From Siphonodentalium dalli (lineage: Eukaryota > Mollusca > Scaphopoda > Gadilida > Siphonodentaliidae): a DNA stretch of 64,000 bases. Positions 39,227-51,024 of this stretch are shown piece after piece. Positions within the stretch are counted from its first letter, which is position 1, and each line of letters starts with the position of its first letter. The stretch lies in assembly GCA_032622095.1 (NCBI GenBank), contig CP136061.1, positions 51,411,762 to 51,475,761 of the forward strand, in the 5' to 3' direction. A model generated the notes under the pieces. That model made no database searches, was not told the DNA's origin, and saw only the letters and a list, made by a program, of their open reading frames with translations. The position numbers were made by a program, and so were the translations under genes.

Positions 39227-40812
39227 GTAACTTACCACCCAAGACGTATACCGTTATAAACTGCGGGTCAGTCCTAGTAAGGCGCACGTCAACGCGTTTG
39301 AAGTTTTTGAAGTTTTCAATGCGAATGTCACTTTAACATTATCCCACAGTGAGTGCCTAGTGTCACTTTAACATTCATCCATAGTGAGTGCCTTGTGTCA
39401 CTTTAACAATCATCCCCCGTGATTATTTTTCATAATAATAAATAGTGTTTATAAAGTGTCTGGAAAATCAACACTTTGTGTGTTTATTATAAAACGCTAT
39501 GACATGTTTTAATATAAACACTAGTGTTTATTCATGTCCCTTTAATATTCAAATACTGGGTGCATTTTGTCCCTTTAATATTCAGGGCGGAAGCTGCCCA
39601 TCGTTCATCGAGGTCATCACGTGATATACATGTAGATAATACATCGTTCACATGGAGAGACTTCGTTCAGCGAGCGCAGTGTGTCACTTTAACATTCAAG
39701 ACTGAAGCTATCCACATCAAGGTCCTCACGTAAAATACATGTAGATAATACACCATGCATCGGAGTGGCCTAAATCTGATAGTTGGTTAACAGGTAAAAA
39801 ACACTACCAATATGTCTCACGTGTAATTAGATCGGATAGAGTTATCGTTCCTAATATGCAGCCAACTGGGGTCCATATCATCATAACAGGGATATTATGT
39901 CCGTACACACAACTATTTCAGCGATGGATGAACAGAGATTTGATATCTAGATTTTTTTTATCGTTCTCTCAAACGAGGGGCCAGCACCCGTGGTTCAAAC
40001 TGTTGTTGGCAAGACACCACACACCATGCCAAATGTGTGATGGGCGCAAGTATAGGCAGCTCCAGTGAGTGCATTCTAGTTGAGGATGTTTTTGGTAACT
40101 TCCTAACTGCTTCTGAAATAAAATATTATCTGGAATGTTACACTTCAATCTAATAAAATTCGAAAATATTCACGTTATTTCCAATGTATAACAGCAAAAT
40201 TGCATGAAAGGACAACATGCATCAATTTTATAAATTTATTTGGGGGCGATTGTTCATGTATGGATATTTAGATTTGAGCAGGTCAAAAATCTTCAGTTGC
40301 CAAAGCCTTTACCAATTACATTCAACGGGATTAACCACCAAATAATAGAATGCACTACATACATTTATGGTAGTTAGATTGTACTATAAAATGGGCTCAT
40401 GAAACAATGTCAATTTGTCAAATTATTATCGGCTATCACAGGAACTGGCTTCATTTTATTTACACAGTAAACAAATTGACAGACCCTATTACTACTGCAC
40501 ATGGACATTAAGTGTGACCTGAATCTAGTGTTCAAAATTGGTTTAGAGATTGTTTTGGAAACTGACAGCGCGAGCACGATAGGATCTGCTAACTCTCTAT
40601 GATTATACATGTGTTCATCCCACAGATAAATGAATAAACTACTACATTTTCCAATAACGATCTTGGGTTACTTCAATGTGTACACAATATACCGCACATA
40701 ATCAAAAATGTTCAATAGTATTTGGGTGAATTATGGCCAGTTGAATTGTGTTGTAAGCACATCCGAATATGATATAATATAACTCGGACCTAATCTATTA
40801 TATTTATTATCT
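39227..40812. other. No gene; short repeated phrases
   Basis: 'gtgtcactttaacatt' recurs near 39330, 39358, 39395 and 39680 in a loose array. No coding region was recognised. Confidence 0.4.
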
Positions 40813-41045
40813 TAACCATTTCGTGACGGGAGCTGTGCTGATACATCATTTAAGAACCAGCGCCAGTGCACTCTCTTATATATGCGAGTCTCCCATAGGG
40901 AGCCTCGCATATATGTAAGAGAATGCGCTGGCTTACAAGGTCATGGTAAATAGTGTTATGCCATGCATTCTCTATATGCAAGGCTCTCTATGACATACTC
41001 ACATATACAAGATAATGCATTGGCACAGGGTTTCCGCAAAATTTC
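40813..41045. repeat. Double-hairpin repeat of the 4639 MITE family
   Basis: Hairpin one is 40862-40931 (CCAGTGCACTCTCTTATATA against its complement around GAGTCTCCCATAGGGAGCCTC). A second, weaker hairpin spans 40963-41029 and ends GCATTGGCACAGGG. Both resemble the arms of the element at 4639-5092. Confidence 0.6.
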
Positions 41046-42529
41046 AGGACGTTCCAGTCATGGAAGGGATAGAAGCTCCTTTTCAAACTCAATGCCATAT
41101 ATTGGAAATGGGATACCAAGCATGTTTGGGTTAGACATAATTAACTTATTTTGCAATGCACTAATTATCCTAGGATATATAATTACTGCCGAACCGGTGT
41201 TTTCCGGCTTTTACAACGCCAGTCCGATTAAACTTCCCTGCCAGTGATTTGGTGAATGTAAGTTTAATCATTTCATATATCATTTGATGGTCATCTGTTC
41301 CGCCTTCAAACCGATATCGACTCACCTGAAATCAGAATTTCATAAGCATGGTTTAGGTAAAACAATTTTTTTATATATCTATGCTTGCAGCTATGTGGGT
41401 AAAATAGTTAGGTGGACAGGGAGGGTAGATATGACGCTTTTTTATTTTCTGTTTTCAGTTTCCAAAATACTGAGTTAACTCAAATGATGTGACATTATCA
41501 TTAATGCCCACTTCTGTTGTGGAAAAATATCTTTCTCAACCATGCAGCATGTAATGAAAATGTACAGCAAATAAAAGAAGAGACCTGTCTATGTTTAAAC
41601 ACATTTTATGGACATGTTCGGGTGCATTGAACTGTTAAGTTAGTATTCGGGCAGAATGCCAACTGCAGGAATGTAGCATCCTACTGCATTGCCGAAAATA
41701 TCAAGCAAATCGACTATGACACTCCATAGAAAACATCATCTGAACTACGCTTAGTTGTACATAGTTACTTCTCGATCTGGGATGCAATTATCGGAGATAA
41801 AGTAACGAAAATTATTTTTTGCTTCGAGAGTCACTGAATTTAATTAATATATAATAATGGCGGTGTGTGTTGTTAGTTAGGATTTAAGAATTGTAATAAT
41901 AACTACTTTGAGAAAGATTATCCTCAATTTCTATTTGATAGCCCTACTGGAGTGTTTCACATCACCTTAATACTGTCTTTTCTATAAATTTCTCTGTCAA
42001 GATTGGGGTAGGTAAAAACACCACACCATGACTGTTCACATCTATTATATATCATATAAATACAACTACATTCTTTTAAACCAAAAATAATAAACAACTT
42101 CAGTCGTAACAAGTAGCCCACACAATATCAAGGTTAGTGTCAACAGGTTTTTGTAGGGTCAGTCGTGGACCGGAAACTGTCAACGTAGAATGTTTGTGTT
42201 GGCCTTCGTATCAAATATATCAGGTGGAACACGGGTTTTTCCAGATTATGTCGATACCACATGCCATTGAATTACATTTTTCAACTAATTTAGAAATACA
42301 GATGCAATCTTGCAGCAATATATTGTTTAAAAACATGTTACATAAGTCCACATGATACTGTAATTGCATGACAATCAAAGTTCCGTAACTCAGGTGCAAA
42401 TGTCGTGTATCATCATGATTAAACTTGGGAATTCCTTTTCTGATATACGAATGTGTATTTGTTTAATTTAGTGCAAAGCACTATATACCCCCACCCCCAC
42501 CGAACTTGGATGTTTACTATTTTACTCAC
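41046..42529. other. No recognisable gene
   Basis: AT-rich, possibly intron or 3' flank of the minus-strand gene whose exons lie above 42530. The remaining C-terminal exons of that gene were not identified here. Confidence 0.35.
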
Positions 42530-42632
42530 CAGATTTTTGAATGCTGCCTCTTGATATCAGGAGCTCTTCAAGAAATTTCAATTCCTCAATGGAAATTGCT
42601 GGTAGTGGAATATTTACGTCTGAAGGCCCTGG
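42530..42632 (-). CDS. Candidate exon of a DUF4806-like gene
   Basis: A 103-base open exon with AATAG acceptor and consensus donor GTGAGT. It encodes NIPLPAISIEELKFLEELLI, the opening of the DUF4806 domain, which typically starts F/I-P-x-x-x-I-x-x-L-x-x-L-E. Phase is 0 at the start and 1 at the end. It fits downstream of the exon at 44455, whose last codon is complete in one frame. Confidence 0.5.
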
Positions 42633-44454
42633 CTATTAAAATGAAGAAAACAGTTTCAAAATTACCATGTATATTTAAATATATCACAATTCATGTGAAA
42701 CGATGTTTAAGAACAATATATTATATTTGTTATATTAATCTATAATCATTTTAGAGGCTCAAGTGTCACTAATTGATGATGTGTCTCTTCGATTACTTAC
42801 TGAAAAAAGATTAGTATGTGGTTCCTTTTAGAGCAATATTTCATTTACAAAACTTTACACACTAGTACATGTATATCTTTCTCAGTTTAATTGCTGTTCG
42901 TTCGTTTATGTTACAGCAGTCTATTAGTGGGTCATCACATCATACGTTGATGAAAATAATACATCCACAAGAATCTTGTTAAAGCTATGTACAGTAAGCA
43001 TTGGCAGTGAGCATTGCTGTTAAAATAGTCACATCCGTTAAAACAGAAATAATATTATAGACAAACATTCTTATATCAATCATAAATATCGCGTTTTATT
43101 ATCATGTTAGTACTCCATGTTATGTAAACAAATGCCATGTCATGTAAACAAACAGTATGTAAAGGGTATGTGATAAGCAAAACACCCAACACCGAGGACA
43201 ACCTCCAATAATTGAACTCAGAAATGCCACCAAGTTGTTTACAACATACCGGTATGGCTATTGCTAATCTTCATATCTCAAGATTGGGTCACCATTACTC
43301 TCCTAAACAATCGCCAGGGTGTTGGTGTTATGATTATCGCTCACTGTTTATGTGCTGTATATAAATAAACGCTCGGCTCACAAAACTATGTTTTGTGGAT
43401 AATAACGCATTCACACTATCATTATTCTATACTATTAGTATATTCTTGGGGAAATTTTAATAATTTGGTAATTGTTTCTAAAATTATAACCTATAATGAA
43501 AGCCATCCTAGCCTTTAAGTTCCACAGATATAAGGAGAATCACTGCATTTTATGTTCATGCCTACGAACTGTAATTACATGCATCGTGGTGTAACCTGCG
43601 GTAGATGCACTGTTGAATCGGTAACCTCACTGCAGTGTTGGAGGTTACCACATTGTAGTACCACAGTATTACCAGGGTGACACCACGTTAGGTGGTCAAT
43701 TATTTTAAGTATAGCTGTAAAAATAATCATTCTGATATTTAATAAATATTTATGGTCATCATGGAATTGAACTTGAAAGAAGTAACACAACCACGTATAG
43801 GCTGCTGGCTTCAGAAAAAATCAACTCTTGGTTGTGTGCATTTAAAAATAACTCTTGGACCACATCTGTCACTGAAGAGTTGTGAATATGGGGAAGTGCT
43901 TTCGTGCCCCTTCAGTACATGAATACATGTAGCATTTCAAAGATATTTATCATTTTACATGCACATACCGGGTATGAATAATTGCCTTGAGATTGGTAGC
44001 CCACATGTATTAAATATATTTGTTTATTATCCTACTTAGCCCTTGTATTTTCTTATTTTTTTGGTTATAAACTTATGAGTAATATTCATTTTTGCTCAGT
44101 TTTAAATTTTCACACCGATGAGTACTTCGCGAATTAAATACGAGTAAGATAATGAATTGTTTTCAAAATCTATTCATGGAATTTGAATTTCACAATCGGC
44201 AGGCAACGACCTTAAGATTTTACTGCTTGGATCAATATATATTTTGGAACGCTCTACATATGCATTATCGGGATGACTAGTAAATGTAAGAATATTAAAA
44301 TTTAACGTTCAAATTGCCAGACCCAACAGATGATCATTCTCATATTTTACAGACATGGTTGAATTTCAAAAACGTTAGGTGAAAAACATTGCTGCCGAAA
44401 GCAATGTTAGAAATTGTTCTGTAGAAAATGAAACAACAGCACTAAATTTCTTAC
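42633..44454. other. Probable intron; nothing else seen
   Basis: No coding match with splice support. A 9-bp inverted pair GGTAACCTC/GAGGTTACC lies at 43620-43649. Confidence 0.35.
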
Positions 44455-44536
44455 CGCATCACGTTGCTCAAGCAAACTGTTGGTTCGATTCGATACTGTC
44501 CATTTTCTGGAGAAGCTCCTGCTGCGTTGCCACCAT
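44455..44536 (-). CDS. Candidate coiled-coil exon of the DUF4806-like gene
   Basis: The donor is a strong GTAAGA; the acceptor is weak. One frame reads QELLQKMDSIESNQQ and another, one base shifted, LLEQRDA. Coiled coils of the pattern LLxKxxxI are common just upstream of DUF4806 domains. The split between frames suggests a one-base indel. Confidence 0.35.
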
Positions 44537-45343
44537 CTTTATCAGCAATTATGTAAGGCGACAGAAATAGTTACTGTATTAGTCACCACATATGATAACA
44601 GACTCAAAATAATAAACTTGATTTGACAAGCAACTGACATGAGTGTTTCACGACTTCAAAATACAAACTAGAAAAAATCCTTCTGGCTCTGACATGCCCA
44701 TTGTTGTGGAACAAGTACCGATATGTGGCTGATATTAAGTTGTGAAGAGGTAACATTGCGACAAATGGTGTCCAGCAATTTCATCTGTGGAATGACTAAT
44801 AATAGCGTACCAGATAGCATGGAAACATTGTTTCAACGTTGGAAAAATCGCGTTGAATCAACTTGGGTTGTTTCAGTCGGTTTGACGTTGTCCCGATGTC
44901 CCAATGTCAAATTATAAACATCTATTTTTTAACGGATTTCGACGTTGTTTCAAGGTTGAAACCTGACCGTTGGATCAATGTTGTTTTGTGAACGGAAACC
45001 AAACGTGAAACGTTATGAAATCGAACTGTTAGCATCCCTTTCATTACGCGTGTTCTATTCGCCAAACTGCAGTGTAGTAATTACAAGTTAAATATATTTC
45101 TATTATATTGGGAAAATGAAGGTTAAAAGTGTTGTGAGATATATTCCCGAGTCTAAGTTGTGAGCTTTCGGTCAGAAACTTGATTGTATTCATTCATGTA
45201 TTAATTTATATGTCTTTATTAAAGTGGAGATTAGATTCAACTCTGCATCTGAGATTCAATACTATAGTACGTCGTAGTACCCACAAAAATGGTTTCAAAT
45301 TAAAGTATTATGAAGTGAATAATTATGCTAATTTGCTATTTAC

Positions 45344-45526
45344 CTCGAGTAGATATCTCTTCGAATTGATTATTTGAAGTTGCTTGGACTGCTGGTGGGG
45401 GCAGTTTTTCAGCAGTCGGTATCTGCTTCTTCTTTTTTTTAAGTGTTTGAGACCTTGGGAGGTGGTGGCTTTTTCGTTATTTCGTTATCGGAGTCATCGT
45501 CTGATTGTATAGGTGATGCCCTCTTT
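45344..45526 (-). CDS. Candidate linker exon of the DUF4806-like gene, frame change inside
   Basis: 183 bases with acceptor CTACAG and donor GTAAAT. The first half reads KRASPIQSDDDSDNEITKKP then PPPPKVS; the second half reads in another frame KKKKKQIPTAEKLPPPAVQ. The frame changes next to an A8 run at 45433-45440, so either a sequencing or assembly error or a real indel. Acidic-then-proline linkers are typical of these proteins. Confidence 0.45.
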
Positions 45527-46036
45527 CTGTAGTATAAATATCACATGTACATATTGTAATTTGACATCACGTAAAATTATTGGCCGAATAAAAAATTAAT
45601 TAATCAATCACAATTAGTAAAATTTGTATCTCCATAATACAGCCCTTGTAACGCATTGCTGATTGACTGATAATATGCATTGTTAAATAATTAAATCTTG
45701 GTCAAAATGATGCAAAGGTCTAGGATAATTTGGCAAAGAGATTTCACTCAAACTTCTACACCCGATTTGTGACATGACATCGTGAATTTACACTGCCAAG
45801 TTTGTCATCAGCTTCAGGGATGTTTACCGTATATATACTTATCAAATCAGTAAGCTCTCTTTTTATTGTTTTCCTGACATTCCAATATACATGTATTAAC
45901 ATAAACTGAATATATACCTGTTAAATGAGTAATATTTTATGCTAAAAGCTGGTACAATATACTGCATTATAGAATCTATGATGTTTTAGGTACAGATACA
46001 TGTACATGTACACCGGATAAATGACACCAAACTCAC

Positions 46037-46127
46037 CAAGCAGCCTGTTTATAACTGCATCCGGATTGTAAGCTGAACCAGGGTCTACCCAGTTACGAAA
46101 ACACTTACATTTGCATAAAGTGCAGTT
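46037..46127 (-). CDS. Candidate cysteine-rich exon
   Basis: Ends at a consensus donor GTGAGT and may start after AATAG. It encodes NCTLCKCKCFRNWVDPGSAY followed by NPDAVINRLL, with a C-x2-C-x-C-x-C cluster. No family recognised. Its phase does not match the neighbouring exon at 46325, so an intervening exon or alternative splice is needed. Confidence 0.35.
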
Positions 46128-46324
46128 CTATTACTGTCAGTTACCGGTATCATCAATTACAGATTAGGTTACTTTGAACGGCGTTTAATGTGAATAAATT
46201 TTGTAGCTCGTTGCCAGTTTTATTCAACCTAATTGTTAGTTTGCATGTTGTTTATACCATACAGTATTCAGTTTTTCCGTGTTGAATCAAGCAATGCATT
46301 TACAACTTTATTTCTCTAACTAAC

Positions 46325-46418
46325 CGTTTCCGCATGGTCGTAATCCCATCATCATCTGTGCCGACATCCGATTTCTGTTCAGACAACATGTATCTGTTGT
46401 AGACTCTGTCATAGTCTC
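46325..46418 (-). CDS. Candidate N-terminal-region exon of the DUF4806-like gene
   Basis: Acceptor TTTTGTAG, donor GTTAGT. It encodes DYDRVYNRYMLSEQKSDVGT then DDDG, which fits the DY-x-x-A...AE-x-SD-acidic segment found between the N-terminal domain and the linker of DUF4806 proteins. Confidence 0.45.
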
Positions 46419-46810
46419 CTACAAAATAAATCTACATGTACATGCCTGGGAACATGCACCAGTACTGTCACAACAATTGTGTTGCATTTTATATGTCGGA
46501 TGTACCATAGGACTATAATTACTTCTAAATGTATTGCAATCAAGGCTTGTTGGACAAAAGATGTGCTTACAATAGTTTTCAAATAGTAGGTCATTAAATT
46601 AATAAAGATACATGTTATGTACACAAACCGGTACTTATATTAGAGGATCAGCAAATGTACAATAAGGCATTAGTGAAATTTACCAAAAGAAATCATTTGA
46701 CTTTTATGTAAATTACATGGTATTCATGTTCGTGACAAGTTATCATCCGGAAACCAAAATAATTCTAAGTCGACAGGGCCATAACATGTACATATATACA
46801 TGTACCTCAC

Positions 46811-46978
46811 AACTCCTCAGTGTCCCATGGCTGTTTTACAGTCTTCATTGAAACATGTGCGCTGTTCAATGTCTCTAATGTCAAATAAAATTGTACCAGG
46901 TACAAATGTATGACATGACCAATACCACCATCTGCTTTGGGTGGTATTGGTCCCACCTCTGGTGACAACTGGAGAAAA
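46811..46978 (-). CDS. Candidate 5' exon, low confidence
   Basis: TTTTTCTCCAG is a good acceptor and the exon stays open for 168 bases (LSPEVGPIPPKADGGIG and on to VKQPWDTEE), ending at GTGAGG. Phase does not join directly to 46418, so membership of the same gene is uncertain. Confidence 0.3.
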
Positions 46979-47439
46979 ACAAGTGATAATCTCAATATTA
47001 TGGCTTATCGCCTTAAATCATTTGTATTGGAAATCTTAATCATGGATCAACTTAGAAGATAGTCACCTTTACAACAGAATCGCTGTAATGTAGACACCAA
47101 ACTTTGCAATTTGTTGGCACACTGGCAATAGAATATCCACTATATTTTACTGGTATATACCTTTATCCTAATGAAATGGAAAAAGAAATAATTTTCAGTT
47201 TCATAATTTATTCCATTTAAAGCACGAAATAAAGTAACAAATAAACGATAACACACAATGTACATGTAATAACATACAATATAACCATAACTCGATAGAA
47301 GTTCATCCTTTAAAGATAATGCATCGTTATTCTCTCGCTGGTGATGTCTTTCCAATATTGGGCCATGTACTAGTATATTTATCAATTCAAGTTTATATAT
47401 CGGATGAGTCTGATCTCATAATCACATGTTACAATCAAA

Positions 47440-47995
47440 ATATATATTACTAGCCGATGAGCCCGACGTTGTCCGGGCTATTCAAAAACCAAATTTCAAT
47501 TCGATAGCTCCACCCGTTGTCCGGGCTATTCAAAAACCAAATTTCAAGTCGAAAGCTCCACCCGTTTCGGAGATCTGGTCTGCGCATGCGCGAAGCTGGC
47601 GTCGCACGGGCTCGGCGACCCGATAAAATTCGTATCCGGGGCAAGATACATTCACATACCAAATTTCAAGTCGATAGCTCCACCCGTTTCCGAGATCTCG
47701 TCTGCGCATGCGCGAAGCTGGCGTCGCACGGGCTCGGCGACCCGATAAAATTCGTATCCGGGGCAAGATACATTCACATAGCAAATTTCAAGTCGATAGC
47801 TCCACCCGTTTCCGAGATCTCGTCTGCGCATGCGCGAAGCGGTCGCCGCACGGGCTCGCCAATACGACAACGTTCACCGCCTGGTCAAACTACACACACG
47901 TACCAAGTTTCGTCCCGATCGGTCGAGAATCGTAGATTTGTATAAATGACAGACAAACAAACAAACAAACAAACAAACATACATACATACAGACA
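47440..47995. repeat. GC-richer tandem repeat (~118 bp) ending in (CAAA)n(CATA)n
   Basis: About three full units and partial ones built on TTTCAAGTCGATAGCTCCAC, CGAGATCTCGTCTGCGCATG and CGACCCGATAAAATTCGTAT. The array ends in TTTCGTCCCGATCGGTCGAG and a CAAA/CATA microsatellite, which looks like the 3' end of an RTE-like non-LTR or a derived non-autonomous element. Open frames in it are repeat artefacts. Confidence 0.65.
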
Positions 47996-48099
47996 GAGGT
48001 CTTCAAAATATATATGAGATATGTATGTAGTTAAAATCAGCCCATACACTTGTAAAATATGAATTTGAAATGAAATTATAAATGAAAATTACATACATA

Positions 48100-48560
48100 C
48101 ATGTAAACCAAGAAGTACTAAACATATGCATATAATAACCAAACCGTTATAGTTGCATGCACCATAACCAGTCATAAATGTGTGCACAATAACCACATAT
48201 TTATAAACCTCCAGCCACAAACGTGTGTACAATAACCGAATAGTTATATATGCGTACCTTACGCATAATTACCCCTCAGCAACAGACAGATACATAATAA
48301 CCATATCGTTATAACGTATAACGGATTTAGAAAGCCTCCTGTGAAATGATATATATTTAGGAAGCCTGAGCCTGTAAGATAATATATTTAGAAATCCATC
48401 TGTAAATTAAAGCAACAATCTCAAACCACATTCATAAACCTGCAATGATAAACGCATGTATAGTAACCAAATGGTTATAAACGATAGCATAATGAGCACC
48501 TAGTTATAAACAATTGCACAATAACCAGATAGTTATTCAGCAACACGGACACTGAAAACT
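48100..48560. repeat. Degenerate array with CAATAACCA...ATAGTTAT motif
   Basis: At least seven diverged units of ~40-60 bp share (C/A)AATAACCANAT(A/T)GTTATAAA. Strongly decayed and non-coding. Confidence 0.5.
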
Positions 48561-50206
48561 TAGCATTAGCTATACATTAATAAACTACCAGTATACACGT
48601 TGATACAGGTATAATTGTGTATCCGTGTTTTTAAAGTGAAAATTTGAAAAATACTGACTGAAAAGGCAGAGTAAATATTGCTTATAACATGTGCCACCAA
48701 CAAGTCGAGGCCTCAATGTTCCTGGAAGAACCATGCCCTATGAAAAAACAAATATAACTACAAGCATATGTATTGTAGCATAGATATAGTGGTGTGTCCA
48801 AGTCTGCAAAGTGAAGAATTAAATATCAACTGATCAGGCGAAAATAATGTACGTGAGTACCGGTAATATGTTATAAGGTTGACCAATATATACATGTGTT
48901 CAGTCCCATGCACTAAAATATCAGTACAAATATGACTAAAAAATTGTAAAAGCTACTGTTTTGTAAAAACGGGCTTAAGTGCAAGAAACTAACCATAGTC
49001 CCACGAACAGCATTATAAGCATTAAAACTAACCAAGCGAAGAATTTACAATAACTAGTCAAAATAGTCGTCAGAAAACGCCAAATATATTGATACAAACC
49101 CTGTTCGCCAAAGTCGCAACATCCATAATTACAAGTTAACTGTGTATTAAATTTTTAAATATTCAATTTATGTCTGATTACTTAGGAATGTCATAATCGC
49201 CTGAGTATAGCCATCACAACACTGACCAACCGCCCTGGAATAATACAACCGATGGGCAAATCAAATCTGTGCTAACTAGCTCATTGTGAATTGATTAATG
49301 CACTTGAACGTCTGGATACATGTAGAAACTATATATCTGAGAAATATAGACTAAGTGTGTATGAACAACTAAAACACTCAAGAGCCATGAAGACAAAGAT
49401 ATTCCATAGTTCATAGCATCGTTTGCTATTGTTAATTGTATGTCATTGTCCTCAATAAAAAAGGACTTCCCGTGTACCTAATATCATCCCGTAGGACAGC
49501 AGCACTTATGTTTGGTGCACCAACACACACTTTACTGATAAAGTATTGCTACTTTGTTCTCATTTATGTCAAGCACTGAAGGCACTTGATGTAAAATTAA
49601 AAGGACAAACAAATTCATTTGATCTGTACTTGTTTATGTAAGGTAACCAACTTTGCGTGTTGTAACTCGCAACGGAGTTCAGTCCAGTTCCATGTAGGAG
49701 ATCCCTCCTTTAGATAGGAGCACCCCGGCCACACAGTGACATGGAAGGTTAAAATTAATTATAAAACTTAAAATACTTAAAAGCTCTATGTAAAATACTA
49801 TAGCATAAAAGGTTTGTTAAAAAGGGATTTGTTGCTTTAAGATATCTATGCACACGTGGAGTGTCATTAGGACTGATGATATGTATGTGCAAATTTCAGT
49901 ATAAAACTGTCGGTTATGTAAGTCGAAACGGAGTAACATTTCATGTTTTAGTTTGACTCCGGAGTCCGGAATGGCAACTTCCGGTTTAAACAAAACGATA
50001 TTATGTTTACGTTCGCTTACGTGAGTTGACCAACGAACCGGACACACGGTGCCCCGCTCACCTGTGCAACATAAACAAACCATTGCACCGACAACTACAA
50101 TCTATATATAAAGCCTCGAGGCGAATTTGGAAAGATAACAGTAACTAAATAGTAGGTGAAGAAATTTTTTCGTTGACCAATAAATTAAACGAATCGCGCA
50201 TCTGCG
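48561..50206. other. No recognisable gene
   Basis: No coding or RNA feature identified on either strand. Confidence 0.35.
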
Positions 50207-51024
50207 CGAACAAACAGTGAATCATAACTAACATAAGTAGAAATAAGATACGATTAACTATTATGTCGCGACAAATAACACAACCAACGGGACGCTGTGG
50301 GTCTGGCATGAACCAGGAGTGATAGAAATTAGAAATTAATCCTGATAATCAAAGAAATATGGGAATTATGTTTGCAAAAGACAGTTATATTTCTATTCCC
50401 AAGTAAAATGGAGTCGAAATTCGAAAATTACCAAAACACACTGGCAGTGTCTGCGCATGTCCGTACATAAAACGTAATGCTATTAAAGGGGGACCAAACA
50501 TTCTAAATTAGTTCGATTGCTTAGAAAACAAAATTGATTATATTAATCCAATGTGTGATTGTTCATGCCAACCCTAAAATCCACTTATCGAGTCAACCCA
50601 CACTGCCAGTGTGTTTTGGTAACGCAGCCATATATATATATACACTGCATGTAAACACCTATATCATAAAACTGTAATATAATTAAATTTGGAGATATAA
50701 TTTTCGAATTCCAAACAACAGCAATACACAATACCAACTTGAACAATAACTAATATTATACTTCATTGTTTATAGAATAGTGAATAAAACATTGGTCATG
50801 TATGTCCCTCGCCCCTCCCCTCCCCATCCCGGGCCCAAAATTATGGGGGAACATGACAAGTTAAATAATATTACACTATACAATATTCCTGAACATTAAC
50901 AACGAACAAACAGTGAATCATAAGTAATATAAGTTGAAATAAGATACGATTAACTATTATGTCGCGACAAATAACACAACCAACGGGACGCTGTGGGTCT
51001 GGCATGAACCAGGAGTGATAGAAA
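50207..51024. repeat. 122-bp direct repeats with an internal 22-bp inverted repeat
   Basis: 50207-50328 and 50903-51024 are near-identical (AACAAACAGTGAATCATAA to AGGAGTGATAGAAA). Between them TTACCAAAACACACTGGCAG TG at 50428 is exactly inverted at 50601-50622. This could be a non-autonomous element with terminal direct repeats hosting a small MITE; no coding capacity. Confidence 0.55.

Noticed and set aside
39054-39336. Phe/Lys repeat proteins on both strands
   Set aside because: They are translations of a low-complexity 9-10 bp repeat.
43190-43260. LVAFLSSIIGG-like reading resembling the later part of DUF4806
   Set aside because: It is upstream of the exon that begins the domain on the same strand, and has no acceptor site.
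47426-47945. Overlapping open frames on both strands
   Set aside because: They are repeat-driven by a 118-bp unit and contain no family motif.
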